Shown here in pieces: positions 32,965 through 45,400 of a DNA stretch of 64,000 nt (positions within the stretch are counted from its first letter, which is position 1; each line of letters begins with the position of its first letter). The notes under the pieces were generated by a model. That model searched no databases, was not told the origin of the DNA, and saw only the letters and a program-made list of their open reading frames with translations. The position numbers and the translations under genes were made by a program. This DNA is from Exobasidium rhododendri (Eukaryota > Basidiomycota > Exobasidiomycetes > Exobasidiales > Exobasidiaceae). The stretch covers positions 992,001 through 1,056,000 of the forward strand of contig CP110632.1 of the NCBI GenBank assembly GCA_026210745.1, written 5' to 3'.

Positions 32965-35300
32965 CTACTTTGCTTTCAGTGCTGCGGCTTGAACAGCCTT
33001 TGCTTTTCTTCTCTCCTTGAATAGTCGCACTCCGGCAACCAGCAAGGGCACGGCCAAGGGACCAAAGAGGGGCGTATAGACGGCATACTTGTGCTCGTCA
33101 GGGAAGTAGAGCTGGCCGAGCATGCTTGGGTTGAAGAAAGCGCGAGAGCTGAGAAGCTCCGAAGAGTGTACCAGGTCTAAGAGTACCTGAAATGGTGACA
33201 AGGCAGAAATCTCTGACAGCGTTGTATGCGTATCGTGAACGGAAGTATTAGAAAGCTGGATGGCCTGGCATGACAAAACGTTAAGAGATACACCGACTTG
33301 TTGTCAGTAGACTGTCTTGATGCCCTACTAAAGGTCAAAACGTCACTCACCTGATCCAGCAACAGTAGCGCTCTTGAGACGTCATCTCGCACGCTCTGGT
33401 CCACACCCAAATTCTCAATCTTATCGACCAGACGAATGATACTGCCTAGCGTCTTGACGCATTCCCTGCTAGCTGCCATGATTCTTTGTCTCGTCAATGC
33501 ATCGAGCTTCCATGCTAGACTGACATCATCAGCAAGGCCAGTGACCTCCAAGTCTTGAAGGCCCAGTAGCGAATTGAATTGCTTTTCAAAGATGGCAAAG
33601 GCATCGTCCATCTCTGCAGCAGACAGACTTTGAAGCATCTTGCCCTTGTCTGACGACCTCTCTTCACCCTCGAAGCCTAGATTGAAGAGAGAAACACCGC
33701 CCCATTGCGGGATGAGCCAGCCTTTTGCATCGCTGACAGTGGTAGCCTCTGCGTCACCAGCAACTCGCAAAGGTCGATGGGATGGCTTTGGTACGTAAAG
33801 GACAAAATGTAGAGTTCGCTCCGTCTGTTCAAACATGTCAGACATGCCTGCAGTGGCGCCATCAGTAGTGCTCGTATCGATGGAAGACAGAGGAGAGGTG
33901 ATGGCTCCACTGGTCAGCGACCACTCGCCCGAGTTGACAAAGATCTTGATGTCTTCCCAGTCGATGAGGTAGGACTGCTCTACTTCTCCCTTGACAGTCT
34001 CATTCGGAGCAGGTTGAGCAATCTCTTCGTCCCCTTCATTCATCGCGATCAAGTCGTTCAGGTGATCGACTTCTATGTCCTCTCGCAGAGCATCTTCGTC
34101 GACGTGATCAAGGCTTCCTTCCTCGTCATTCGATTCGTCGTCTCTTTCAACGCTCCGTGCGTCGTCTGGAAAGTCAACCGGCGGAGGAGGTGCTACTTCC
34201 ACCTCCAAGAGCTTTGGCTCGAATTGCAGCGGGGCAAACCAAGTGACCTGCAGCTCTTTGTGGAAGCTTTGCGTGCCAGCTAATGCTTTGAGCAAGGGCC
34301 CAAACCTCTTTTTGAACAGATGCTTTACCTCGTCTCTATTCCAGCGCAGAACGCCCGCCACATCTTTCAAACTCCCCGAGGATGCTGACGCAAATGCTGA
34401 TATATCCTCGTTGATGAGTGAAAAGACCAGTCGTAAATTGCGAGTATATGGCACTCGTCTTCGATCCTCTTGTACTCTTTCCACATCCTCCATAATCGTG
34501 TCTGTTTCTTCATGACCGTCCGGTATCGCACGTAATGACGGAATGGGAGAGGACGTCGAGTAGAACAGCCTCGTGTATGGGAGCTGGAGTAGCTTGGCTA
34601 GGTAATAGCCCACAATCGAAGATACTTCTTCGCTTGTCAGATCGTTATCGGGGTGTAGAGCGGCTGGTAAAGCGGCTTGAAATCTCCTACCAGTCGACGT
34701 CGAGATGACTGTGCTCTCTGTCGCATTGCTTCCGAGGAATTCTATCTCGTAGTCTTGGTGACAGATCAGAGAGTCAGTGCTGTGCATCTAATTTCCACAA
34801 CTCCACTCTTCTCAACACTCACGAAGCCCTGTAACCACCCTTCTCTCGATGCTGCTCTTCACACGTATGTTCCAATCAATGCACGCAGCATATTCTAGTG
34901 GCTTGGCTTGTAACGTGCTCGTTGAATTCAAGCCAATCTGTTCTTGCTCGTATTTGTTCAAAACGCTGTCCTTGTTGGTGCCTTCTGCCGCCCACACGCC
35001 ATCTCCGGCCGCTCTCAATCCCCGCTGTAAATCTTCTGCGACGATATGCTCTTCTGCTGGTTTGATGATATCAGGAGGAAAGTAGAGAGTGATAGCCTGA
35101 TCGATTCTCACAGGACAAGGCAATCTTGATTCCCAAGCAACGACGTCATGACGAGGTAGTGGTAGTCGCTCGATGGAGGTCGTCTTTAGCCAGAAGGGAG
35201 TCGCCAAGAGGACAGCAAGGTAGAAGGAGGCCAGAATGGCATACCGGGAGCGCAGCGATTGAAATCCAGGCGTTCTCAAACTCGCTTCGGTCGTCGACAT
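32965..35300 (-). CDS. GPI17: GPI transamidase subunit PIG-S/Gpi17
   Basis: Subunit of the ER-membrane complex that transfers the preformed GPI anchor to proteins. The model is complement(32965..33264, 33351..34753, 34823..35300), 726 residues. A membrane helix near the N-terminus (YAILASFYLAVLLATPFWLK) is followed by TTSIERLPLP, as in PIG-S. A long lumenal domain follows. Near the C-terminus AFFNPSMLGQLYFPDEHKYA leads to a second helix (PLFGPLAVPLLVAGVRLF) and a Lys-rich tail. The two-helix layout and the FFxPSxLxxLYFPxExK(Y/F)AxYxPLFxP signature are diagnostic. Intron 34754-34822 ends CACCAAG with a CTGAC branch point. The splice gives TGL|HYEIEF, the least certain junction. Intron 33265-33350 joins LLLLDQ|AIQLS. 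Introns are 69 and 86 nt. Confidence 0.88.
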
Positions 35301-35673
35301 GTCTGACTTCCCTTCCCTTTCCTATCTCTTCTCTTCTCGCCCTCCCCTCCTACTTGGATAAGCGGTAACAGTGAGAAGCTTTGTAAAGTTCGAACGAGAG
35401 GGATTACTACGAGACTGGTGTTGGTCCAAGCGCGTTACAATTTACAGAGGAACCTGTAGAAAGAAAGGTTGAGCTGCCGCGTGTTCATGAGCGCACCAAA
35501 GGATTCCACTTGTGCCCTGCCATCAGTACAACCTGGCGACAGACACCCGGACATAGTTAGCGGCAGCTACGACGATGAATGACAAGAACGAGTGACCAGC
35601 AGACACGAGTTAAGCCGATTAAGCTTCAGAAAAAAGAATGATGGAACATGATATAAGTATTGTACAAATAATG
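35301..35673. other. PIG-S promoter and 3' flank of the zinc-finger gene
   Basis: Intergenic, 373 bases, no coding signal. Both flanking genes run on the minus strand, so this contains the PIG-S promoter and the downstream region of the next gene. Confidence 0.6.
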
Positions 35674-36951
35674 CTAAGATGATGATTTAAACCTTTGGGC
35701 GATTGTATAGCCCAGAGTGTTACCCATGCCGAGTCTAGCTATGGCTCCGTTGGAGTCTTGCTCTTCTGCTACTCGAGAACAAGCTCCTACCCCCAAACCC
35801 AGAACAAGCTTCCTCTGAACTGCTACTCTAGATCTTGTCGTGTTCTCCTCGTGGAGATCGTACCATGCCCAAACATCTTTCTGATGCCGCGCCGTCACAT
35901 CTTCCTCTTTGAATCTTGGGATTGCCCCAAAAAGCTCGATGCATCTCTGTTTGACTTCATGCCTTGTAACGTGAGGTGCTAGAATTGTCGTACTCGCTCG
36001 ACTGATTCCACCTCGCTTCCCAGCTTTGAAGGTCACCCCGGAAGATGGAGAGGCTTTCGCCTTGGGCTTCACCTTCGCCGTCGCCTTCGCCTTCGCAACC
36101 GCCGCTTTGGATACCTCTTTCACCTGCGCTTTCGACTGCCCTTTCACAGGCTTGTAGCATGACTTTCTGCCCCTTTTCAGGGATTCTTGCTGGACCTGTG
36201 TATTGGGTGGCTCATCTCCTGTCAAGGTCTTCCACATTCCTTGGTTGTTGACTCTTTCGTTGTACTCCTGCCTTTGTTTCCGATCCAAACGAATTCTCTC
36301 TTTTGTAACCAAAGACATGACCATCTCTTGCGGAGTCTCATTATGAAATGCACAAATTTCAAGATGATGTAGTCGTTCAGGCCCAGTCTGAACCTTACTT
36401 GATGCTTGCTTCTTTCCTCTTGACCTTTTCCCTGCTCCCTTTCCCTTTTTGGCGACCACCTCCTCGATGATGACATTTAGCTTTGGAAACGGCAACAAGC
36501 ACAAGGGACAATTCGCGAATGTACGAAGAACAGGAATAATGCTTCCTGGTAATGTGGCCACCTCTCTTGTTTCTAGCTGCATCGTAGGAGCCACCATTGT
36601 AACGTCGTCGTCTTGCGATGAATGCTTTGGTGATCGATTGCCAGACGCCTTCCCTTTAAGCTCATCATCATCACACTCCAATTTCCACCCTTCTCTCTTC
36701 ACTGGCTTCGATGCAGACCTCTGTACTTGCCCAGATGGAGGCTCTGGCTCATAAGAGAAGTCTGCAAGTCGATTTTGGAATACGTTCCGCTGTCTTTCTG
36801 CATATTCTTCATCATCGCTATCGCTGTACTTTTCCACCCTCACCTTACGAGGAGAGGACTCAAGTTCAATCTCTGCGTATTTCCTGTCTTCTGACTGCGA
36901 CGCTGCCGACGGCTGAGATCCGTTTGTGTGGATCGCCTTGAGGACGTCCAT
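35674..36951 (-). CDS. nuclear-type protein with a C2HC zinc-finger motif
   Basis: A single-exon gene of 425 residues from ATG 36951. The N-terminus is acidic and Ser-rich. A zinc-finger-like motif has CPLCLLPFP near residues 148-156 and closes with LHHLEICAFHN about 45 residues later, a spacing filled by a Lys/Arg stretch that looks like a nuclear localisation signal. A second basic, Ala/Lys repeat stretch follows (KAKATAKVKPKAKASP). The C-terminal part is more ordered (VTRHEVKQRCIELFGAIPRF, KDVWAWYDLHEE). The CPxC...HxxxC pattern resembles UBZ4-type fingers of DNA-repair scaffolds, and a Slx4-like role is conceivable, but the evidence is too thin to name it. Confidence 0.72.
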   Translation of the reverse strand: MDVLKAIHTNGSQPSAASQSEDRKYAEIELESSPRKVRVEKYSDSDDEEYAERQRNVFQNRLADFSYEPEPPSGQVQRSASKPVKREGWKLECDDDELKGKASGNRSPKHSSQDDDVTMVAPTMQLETREVATLPGSIIPVLRTFANCPLCLLPFPKLNVIIEEVVAKKGKGAGKRSRGKKQASSKVQTGPERLHHLEICAFHNETPQEMVMSLVTKERIRLDRKQRQEYNERVNNQGMWKTLTGDEPPNTQVQQESLKRGRKSCYKPVKGQSKAQVKEVSKAAVAKAKATAKVKPKAKASPSSGVTFKAGKRGGISRASTTILAPHVTRHEVKQRCIELFGAIPRFKEEDVTARHQKDVWAWYDLHEENTTRSRVAVQRKLVLGLGVGACSRVAEEQDSNGAIARLGMGNTLGYTIAQRFKSSS

Positions 36952-37212
36952 CTAGGTGCCATCGATCAGATCCCGGAGGTGCTGTTTAGTACGAAAGGGA
37001 GAAGGCAAAATGTGTAACAGGAGGAGTATATAAGATTGGTGCATCCCAATCACAATTTATTTACAGAGCGAAGACGCGTTTTAGGCGCCCAGAGCAGGTA
37101 GGTAGTGTGTTGTTGACGTGAGAGTGTTGATCTTCCTTTTCCTGCGCCTCCTCACACCTATGCGCCTTTCAGTGATCGTATTCGGCGCCGAGCTAGAAGT
37201 GTTTCCGACAAT

Positions 37213-38720
37213 ATGGCACTGGACAGGAGCAGCCAAGTAGCAAACGGTACCAAGGAGGATGAGGACGCAGCATCAGCAAAAGCCATGATGGACTTGGTGG
37301 AAAGGTGAGTGCTCAATGCTTGTGTCTTGATCGAGTGATACTGACGCCCTCTATGCTGTCTCTCGCCTTCCTCACAGTCTATCGTCACAACTGTCAAAGA
37401 AGTCTCTCTACTTTCAAAAGGAGACACAAAGGAATCTGCTGGGAAAGTCAAGCAAGAGAAAGCGAGAATCTTCCATCGACTATGGCCTCTCGAACTCTCC
37501 TGCCAAGACGTCGGCAATCGAGAGAAGGAAGTCATTTTCTCCTTTTTACATTGATTGGGATCTGTTCAAAGCATGGCCAGAAGGTATCAGAGAGGAAGAG
37601 AAGTCATTTGAAGAGTATTTGGATAGACTAAAGATGGTCAGCATTGAAGAGATGGCGAAGATTAAGTTCATGGAAAGCACTATGGACAAGGTGATTGATG
37701 AGAACAACGAGGAAGAAGAGTCGGAAGAAGTGTACTCCATGTCTCACGCTCTGAAGCTAGAGGCAGAAGCAGAGGAGCTGAAAGAGAGATACGAAGGAAG
37801 GAAAGAAGGAGTGATGTCAACTAGAAGGCAGATTGAAGCTCTGACGGACGAATTGCATGAGTTTGACTCACTCAAAAGGAGTCTGAAGGAGGCAAGGGAT
37901 TTGTCGAGTGGCATCAGAGAGATGGAAGGGCAGCTGAAGAGACTACGAGAGAGTAACGAAGCGCAGAGAATGTCATCAAACCTGGGCAGGAACCCTCTTA
38001 CGAAGGAAGAAGCAGAGCAGAAGGTCATCGCACAGGTAAGTCGGAGGATGAAACGCGCGGCTTAGTCCTTGCCACACGACTGATCGAAATTTTTGATCTC
38101 AGTTGGAAAGCATGATGGAGATCCAAACAAAGACTGATGCGATCATGAAAGAGACGGAATCGAAGAAGAAGCTCTTAGTTGAGGAATCAAAACAGCTTGA
38201 AGGTCTCAAAGTGAAGCAAAGAAACGCAGAGAGGATGGTGAAAGAGGTTACATTGCAAGGCAGGGATCCCAAGATTGAGGAAGCTTGTAAAGCCCACCTA
38301 GCGACTCTGAACGTGTTGAAGTCCCTGTTGGGGATCGTCTCGATTGAGGCACCGCAGCCGACCTGCTTACGTATTGTGTACAAAGTCCAGGACCGTCGAG
38401 CCCAGCTGGTCATTGGTGAAGTGGTGATGTTGATCTACTTTGCGCGCATCGGCGGACGAATGACATCGTTTGCAGTGAGTCATTGCCGGATGTCGCCGTC
38501 TGCCCTTGTTCTCCCATTTTTTTGACGTATCAGCATAATCTCTTAGCTCCAGCGTACAACGGGAGAGGACATCACCAGTCATATCGCAACGAGCAACTCC
38601 TCATCAAGTGCGCATCTGAATCGAGCCATCCTGGCCAACGATGCCAGCTTGCTCATACAAGAGATACTACTGTGCGTGGAATCTACCCGAGCGGCCGAAG
38701 GAGGCCCCACGACAGACTAG
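37213..38720 (+). CDS. SOS7: coiled-coil protein, Sos7-like kinetochore component
   Basis: The model is 37213..37304, 37378..38035, 38103..38474, 38553..38720, 429 residues, all phases closing. The N-terminal part has YIDWDLFKAWPEGI, followed by FEEYLDRLKMVSIEEMAKIK and FMESTMDKVI. This pattern resembles the conserved helix of Sos7/Kre28-type kinetochore proteins that bind Spc7/KNL1. Long coiled coils occupy residues ~150-320 (LKLEAEAEELKERYEGRK; EALTDELHEFDSLKRSLKEA). The C-terminus is helical (ILANDASLLIQEILLCVE) and ends GGPTTD. The last exon was chosen in the frame that gives this helix, using acceptor CTCCAG at 38552. The kinetochore assignment is a pattern-level call; the safe statement is coiled-coil protein. 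The last codon overlaps the stop of the convergent aminotransferase. Confidence 0.6.
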
Positions 38721-40425
38721 ATACCCCAGCCTATTCCCTTCTCGACCCACAAGGCGTGGAAGAGAAGAAGTCTTGCGGCAAGTGTGTCAAGCTTTCTTGC
38801 CTCTACATTGGCGATGCTGATCCTCAGGTCTCTGTCCAAGTGAGCTTCTGCAACTGGGCGAAAGAAGGAGCCCGGAAGGACAAGCACTCCAACCAAAGCT
38901 GCCAAGCCTCTAGCTACTAGTTCACTAGGAGTATCTGCGAATGGATGACCAACGTATGCGTAGTATCCGCCAGAGCTGAGACCCTTCCAGCCAACGTCCG
39001 ACGGGGAGATTGCCTTGTCATCAAGCTTGAGTCCTATACTCAACAACGAATCCTCCCCAATGTTCAGCTGTTTGGTGACCACATCCCACGAGATCTTCTC
39101 ATCCAGGCTTGCCATGAACTTCAACCTCCTCTTCAGCAAGTCGTTGGCTACCGATAGGCGCCATTTTTGCTGCTCTGGGTCTGTTATGCTTCTTGCTACT
39201 GCCTTTTGTGTATCCGTCCTTGGCGGACAAATTTGTAGATTATCGAGACTTTTTGCGAAGCTCCCAAATCGAGTGTGCTTCTTTCCATGCGAATCCTCTT
39301 CTTTCGATATCAGCAACGCAGAATGAGCTATGATCGCACCGAGTCGATGACCTGGAATGGCATACGATTTGGAAAATGAGTGAAGTGAAATGATACCTGG
39401 AAGAGGATTGGAGGGGCAAAGCAGAGTCAAGTCAGTCGGCTGAAAATGCCTTCATCTGCATCAGGAAAGAGACATTGTGGCACGCACTGTTCTGCCACTC
39501 GAAGCCAAGATGGGCGCTTCGGTCAAAGAGGTCGTGTGGCTTGGCGAGGGGACGCTGGGAGTCGGCAGATGGCACATCGGACGTCTTCTCTTCGTCCAGC
39601 ATAAAGTCTCTGTACGTTTCATCTACCACCAAAGCGACCTTCCATTCCGCGCATATCGTTGCAAAGTCCCAGATAAGGTCCTTCGAGTATATGCTGCCTG
39701 TGGGATTGTTCGGTGTGACTAAGACCAATGCCTTGATTCGCGGGAGGGATGACGGCGATGCTGCTGCTGCTTCTGTAGTATTATGTCTTTTCAGCAGCTC
39801 TACAAACGCTGCTGGGTTTGGGGTGAATTGCGGTGAGATTGTCTCCAAGGGGAGAACGCTTATGGAGAGCGAGGTCAACGTCATTTCATGGCTGCGTATT
39901 CCAATAAAAAGAGGAGGAGGAGGTTAAGCGACTCGAAGATTCCCGCGACCAGCTGCTCCCTTTCCGAGCGATGACTCACTTGAAGTACCATGGGGTGGGC
40001 AGAACAACAGCTTCGCCTGGGCCAGCAAGAGCTTGGAATGTGACGCCGGCCGCCAAATTGCAGCCACTAGTGATGGCTACCTCTGTCTCCTTGACACTTC
40101 CCTTGTACTTGAGATTGATATCGTTGACCAACTCCTTTCGAAGCAGTGGATCACCGAATACTGGCCCATAACCATGCGTTTCCATGACGTTTTCCTGACT
40201 GGCCTCTGTCATTGCCTTGATGAGATTCGGATGAGGAGGATGACCTGGAACACCCTGTGCAAGGTTCAGCAACGGCAGACTCGTAGAGGAAGACGATCCT
40301 GTCCAGCAGGCCATCGGCGACAAGGCAGAAGGGAAGCTATCCGCCCATGCCCTTGCCATCGGTACAGGTGGCTCGACCGTGCGACTACTGAGTGCCCGAT
40401 TGAGGCCGTACATTGGCTTGCTCAT
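38717..40425 (-). CDS. class I/II PLP-dependent aminotransferase
   Basis: Fold-type I pyridoxal-phosphate enzyme; substrate not predictable from the sequence alone. The model is complement(38717..39396, 39488..39891, 39980..40425), 509 residues. Landmarks in order: NLAQGVPGHPPHP near residue 55; GYGPVFGDPLLRKEL; the ring-stacking region LPTPWYFNHEM; the NPTG motif (LVTPNNPTGSIYSKDL); VDETYRDFML with the PLP-contacting Asp and Tyr; the Schiff-base Lys in SLHSFSKSYAIPGHRLGA; and a late RPV arm. The introns are 88 and 91 nt with good donors (GTGAGT, GTGCGT). The enzyme looks complete. Its stop codon overlaps that of the convergent coiled-coil gene in a shared CTAG. Confidence 0.9.
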
Positions 40426-40825
40426 CGTGCTGTCTACTCGAAGGTAGGTAGGCGACTTCTCTCAGACGCCCAAGAAAGATCTGGAAGAAAGATTATTTCA
40501 GATTAAGGGGAGAGGAAGCCAAGTATATTTAAAAATTACATACGTCGAGACGCGCGATAGAGAGAGAGAGAGAGAGCTTCATCAATCCGTTGACATCACG
40601 GCTATTGATGGCAACGAGGAAAAGAGAGAGATATTGGATGACGGTATACGCCTGATGCTTATATGTTAATACAGATGATTGGATCCCGTGTGGCTGCTAT
40701 CGAATTGACGATAGCATCACGATTGTTGATACTATTACAGAAACTTGGACCTATAGAAGAGATTCTCAGGCTTGCTTTCCTCCGTCCTCTTCTTGAAGTG
40801 TGTGTTGCTGCTACGGTGCTTGCCT
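40426..40825. other. intergenic with an AG microsatellite
   Basis: Upstream region of the aminotransferase. It contains an uninterrupted (AG)9 repeat at 40559-40576. No gene is supported. Confidence 0.6.
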
Positions 40826-41383
40826 TTACCACCGCCGTGATGACCCCTTTCCGCTGCTGCACTTTGTATTGTCTGAGGTATACACTCGACTGCTGTACTC
40901 TTGCACGCCATCGCTTTTCTGGTAAAACGTGGGTGCTCCATATTTGCTCGCTTCTTGAAGAGCGACTGTGTTCCGATGCCCCGTCCCATCGCTACCGGTG
41001 AAGGAGACCTTTGACTTTGTGCTTTTTGGTGTGCCCATGGCGCTTCTGTTGGGTTTGGTGTGAGCAGCGGCGGCGGACGCTGATCTTCGCATATCTTGCC
41101 TTTCCACTCTGCCAAGAGGTGGGCTCGCCTTTGGTATCAGAGTGGGGCTGTGGTGGTGGCCTGTATGCTCCGTACACGATTGTTGAAGGATGCTACAAAT
41201 GCTGTGACCAGAAGTCGACAATGGCTTTTGCTCGCTAAAGTGGCCGCTCTTTTCGCCTGCTTCCTTTGGATCCGAATTGCTGACATTCGTACCGATGTTG
41301 CTCTTTTCCGTGAACAGAGTCTTCACTTCCTCTTGCTTATCTTGACGACCAAAAAAGGTCCAGCAAGAAAAAAGGTGTCCCAT
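40826..41383 (-). CDS. possible small Ser/Lys-rich protein with a lipidation-type N-terminus
   Basis: An open frame of 185 residues starting at a proper ATG (context CACCATGG). The N-terminus MGHLFSCW has Gly2 and a nearby Cys, the pattern of N-myristoylation followed by palmitoylation. The rest is hydrophilic and Ser, Thr and Lys rich (TPKSTKSKVSFTGSDGT; ASKYGAPTFYQKS). No family is recognised. The good start context and sustained composition argue for a gene; the lack of homology and the presence of another open frame over the same bases argue against. Exon structure at the 3' end is uncertain. Confidence 0.35.
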   Translation of the reverse strand: MGHLFSCWTFFGRQDKQEEVKTLFTEKSNIGTNVSNSDPKEAGEKSGHFSEQKPLSTSGHSICSILQQSCTEHTGHHHSPTLIPKASPPLGRVERQDMRRSASAAAAHTKPNRSAMGTPKSTKSKVSFTGSDGTGHRNTVALQEASKYGAPTFYQKSDGVQEYSSRVYTSDNTKCSSGKGSSRRW

Positions 41384-42462
41384 GGTGTGAGCGTGGGGTT
41401 TTTAACGAATGCTTATCAAAAATAGTCAAGATTCTACTCGAGTGAGCGTAAATGTGACGCTGGATGATCGTGCTGGCATTGCTTTGTTGTGGACGAGAGA
41501 ACAAAGCAACCCTGCGTGTGTGTGTGTGTCCGAGGAAGAAATTGTTGCTCCTTCATTCACATATGAGGGCGTAATCCATCCACGATTTTTGCGGATTTCA
41601 ATATTTGCTTTTTTACTATTCTGTTTCTCTATCTGGGCTGCTTGCTCGGCTTTCAGAATTTTACTCAAACTCTTTCCCCCCCCCCTTCCTGCTGAATCTT
41701 GCCTCGAGGAAGATTTTCTGTTGCTGAATCCTGTTCCTGGAAATTCGAGTGGATGGGAAGTGCGACATCTGCTCTTGCGTGCTGCGACATGCTGCTCCTC
41801 CCTCCCCCCATCCTTTCTCCTCCTTCCATGCGCTCTTCATACGAAGCTCACGCCAAGATGCCAAGGTAGGATGATGTGCGCCTCGCTGCGTCTGTGAAAG
41901 AGGGATGCTGAAAGCCATTCGCATTACATAGTGTGCCTGGAAGAGTAAATTTCCTATCAGGGTCAAACAATTGTATTCGGAAACTGTCTCGCAAGGGTGT
42001 CTCTGGAAAGAACCGTTGACGATGGCCTCATTAGTAAAAAGAGAATTTCAGTATTGAAAGCAGAGGGTATTCAAAATGATAAAGAAAGGTATCTTCCGGG
42101 GGGCCCTCAACTTGATTGTGCCTGCGTTTCCTTGGCCCCCGGCGTGTTCAGCGATTATTTTTGCATCACTCCATGTGGCGCGTACGCGTACCAGACACAC
42201 AATGAAAATTGTCCCAAGGGCAGTAAAGCTTAAAGAGCCATGTGGTCCTAGTTTAGATGTGTCTTTCGAGAAGGTCGACGTTTACTGTGAGTGTTGCACA
42301 CACTCCAATCTGGAATCGTTCCCTCCTCTCTCATAGACTCGACTACGACAGACGTCGCCTGGTGTGCACATTATCCACTCAAAGTCGGCTAGTCTAATGG
42401 AGTCTGACGAAAGGACAGGAAGCCTTCTACCATTGCTTGGCGCATGAGACTGACCCTCAAGC
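41384..42462. other. intergenic: GCN2 promoter and leader
   Basis: About 1.1 kb upstream of GCN2. A 162-codon open frame on the plus strand starting at 41409 is not convincing. A short GT tract sits near 41515-41529. No other gene is supported. Confidence 0.5.
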
Positions 42463-45400
42463 ATGCCCATCGGTAAGGGATCTCCTGCTAAGAATACTGC
42501 AAAGATTCACAACAAGCGTGCTTCACCCGCTCTTGTCTTGCCAAGCACCCCTTCTCATGGTCATCATGTACCATCTTCTGAGGAACTGTTGACCTTGCAG
42601 GCTGCCGAGGTGGAAGTCTTATGCTCCATACTTGGTCCTGACATAAGGCTTGTGGAAGCAGAGCCCTCGTCGCCATGGCATTCAACATCCGTCACTCCTG
42701 CTACGCGAACTGGTGCTCAACATTTTGACATCACTCTGCGACCTGACACAGATGAACTGAAACCGCTCGTGCAAGCTTCTGTGAGATTCAGACTACCCAT
42801 TCGATACCCAACACTGCCGCCTATCATTACCGTCTTGCCATCCAGTCATGCTTCTAATGCCACCAAGGGCATCTCCAACGACCAAGCAAAAGCCTTACAG
42901 TCGCTCTTGCTTAGCAAGGCAAAAGAACTTGTGTCTGTTGGGGGGGAAATGCTATGGGAGATAGTGAGTGTTGGGCAAGAATGGATAAGTGTCAACAATC
43001 TACACCTTGAAAGAGGTCCAAATCGAAGCTTGGAAGAAGAGAAACTACTTCGAGAGAGGGAAATGGAGCTGGCGAAGCGTGCAAAGGCACAGGAAGAATC
43101 TCAGTATCGCAATCGATTGGAGGCAGAGCGAGCCACGAAGATCGCTCTTTTGATCAAAGAGCAAACCGATCAGCAGAGTGCTGCAATCAAAGAGGAGAAG
43201 GAGAAACAACAAAAGGATATCCTCTCACCTACGTCGAAGAAAGACAATCCGATGGAAGAGCATGAAGCAGAAGGGGTTGTGGGTCCAAGTAGCGACGGAC
43301 GATGGATCGAAGTGTTTGCTGATGCAATTGAACATAAAGGAACTACAACGAATGCTATCGTCGTCGGCCCTCTAATCAAGGAGGCCGGTCTCTCGCGTCT
43401 CTACCTAGTCGAGGCACCTTCCAAATCCGACAATTCTTGTACCTGGCATATGGAGCTCTTCTCAATCAACAATCGTCACTACAGCTTGTCGAATGGCAAG
43501 AGAAAGCTGCAAGAGATCGAGGCCGAGCTCGACAAGCTTCGAATGCTTTATTGTGACTCGCTTGTCAATGTACTTGCTTGTGCCCTCCTCACGTCAAATG
43601 GTCATGAGAAAAAGCTCTTGGTCGTGAAAGAAGCGTTGGGTGGTCCATCTGCAAAGGTGTTATTGTCACATTGCATCGTACTACCCTGGTCAAGAGTGAG
43701 GTGCTATCTGATGGACATCTTCTCTGCCCTTGACGTACTGCACTCCAAAAATTTACTCCATCGAGATGTCAATCTAGAGAATGTCTACTTGGAAGAGTCT
43801 GCTTCCAGGGAGAGAGACATTCCTGGCGCTAAATTGGACCGAGCAGCGTACTGGAGAAAATTGGCGGACGTGAATGAAGTCAACTCCCTCACCGATCCAA
43901 AGGCGGCTTCCATTGTATTAGATCTCCCTAGTGGATGGGAGGCGCCTGAGCTGTCCCTCGCCCCTTTCACCTCGAGTCACGATGGAAAGAGTAATATTTT
44001 CACACGAAAGAGAGATGTATGGCAAGCCGGAGTGGTCGCTGTTCAGATGCTGTTTGGTGCGGACGTCATCACTCGATACTCTTCTGTGGACGCCTTCTTC
44101 AATAGCGAGGAAGTCGAATCGGCTGAGATGGGTGCGCACGTCGTCGCCTTTCTCAAATCGATCCTGGAGAAGTCGACAAGAAAGAGAGCCAGTGCGGGTG
44201 ACCTGAAAAGTAGACTGGAAGAAGTGATCAGGTATGAGGAGGAAGAAAAAAGGGAGGGGTCGAAGACGTGGAAGATAGGCAACAAAGCAAGGGTAGAGGA
44301 GGGAGCAGGAGGACTCTCAGCAAGGCGCAAGCTTTTGAAGGGGAACTCTGAGCAAGAGGAACTTGTCTTTCGACCCGGCAGCTTCTGGCAATTTAATCAG
44401 AATCAAGGGCTTCCTACCCCTGGTGCTGGAACTGCTTCACGGTATGAAAGTGACTTTGAGGAGATGGAACTGTTGGGCAAGGGAGCATATGGTGCAGTAT
44501 TTCGAGCGAAGAACCGACTGGATGGACGAGAGTATGCTATCAAGAAGATTCGATTAAGTCCCTCGGCCGGCAATGATGAAAGGACGATGCGTGAGATCTC
44601 GACTCTGTCCAGGCTATCACATCAGCATATTGTCCGGTATGTGACTTGTTGGATTGAGACGATGCCGAACGAGGTTGCAGTGCCTTCTTCCTCGGGTGAC
44701 GTTATGACGTCGAGCAGGTCTCTTCAGACGAGCGCTCGAGACTTCATCCTGCCAGGTCTCGACGATTTCATGAGTGTAGGTCACGATGCCTTTTCTACTA
44801 GTGGCGGTCAGAATATCCGCTTTGCCAACAGTGACGATGGGTCGAGTGCTGATGATGAGGAGGACGACGAGAAAGATGAGAAGGCGACCTCTTCCGAAAG
44901 AGCATCAAAGGAAAAGAGCAAGGTAACAGACACTGAAGAGGACGACTCCGTCAGCAGTAGCGATGAGGACGAACCAAATCTGGACTGGCAAGCATCACAC
45001 CAATACCAAAGTCGAGTTCCTTCCATGTCTCAATCCCAGATTCTCCCCACCAGCCCTCGCTGGCTCTTTATTCAGATGGAGTATGTTGAGAATCAAACGT
45101 TGAAAGAGGCAATCGATCGAGGCTTGTCTGTCGACGATAGTTGGAAACTCTTCAGGCAGATGATCGAGGCCTTGACTCACGTTTCCTCACTTGGGATCAT
45201 TCATCGAGACTTGAAACCCAGTAACATTCTCATGTTCGGAGGGGGTATGAATGAAGACGGAAGCTATGCAGCAGGCGATATCAAGATCGGTGACTTTGGC
45301 TTGGCAACTACGACACCTCAACAGGTTGGATTAGAGGGCAGTGTAGTGTACGGTACGACGGAAGAGGACAGTGTTGATCTGACCACTGAAATCGGCACCA

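Noticed and set aside
40559-40576. AG repeat as a regulatory GAGA-type element
   Set aside because: It is an uninterrupted simple repeat with no further support; treated as a microsatellite.
41409-41897. Open frame of 162 codons upstream of GCN2
   Set aside because: It starts with an ATG and has one hydrophobic stretch, but composition is erratic, there is no recognisable motif and it overlaps the likely GCN2 promoter.
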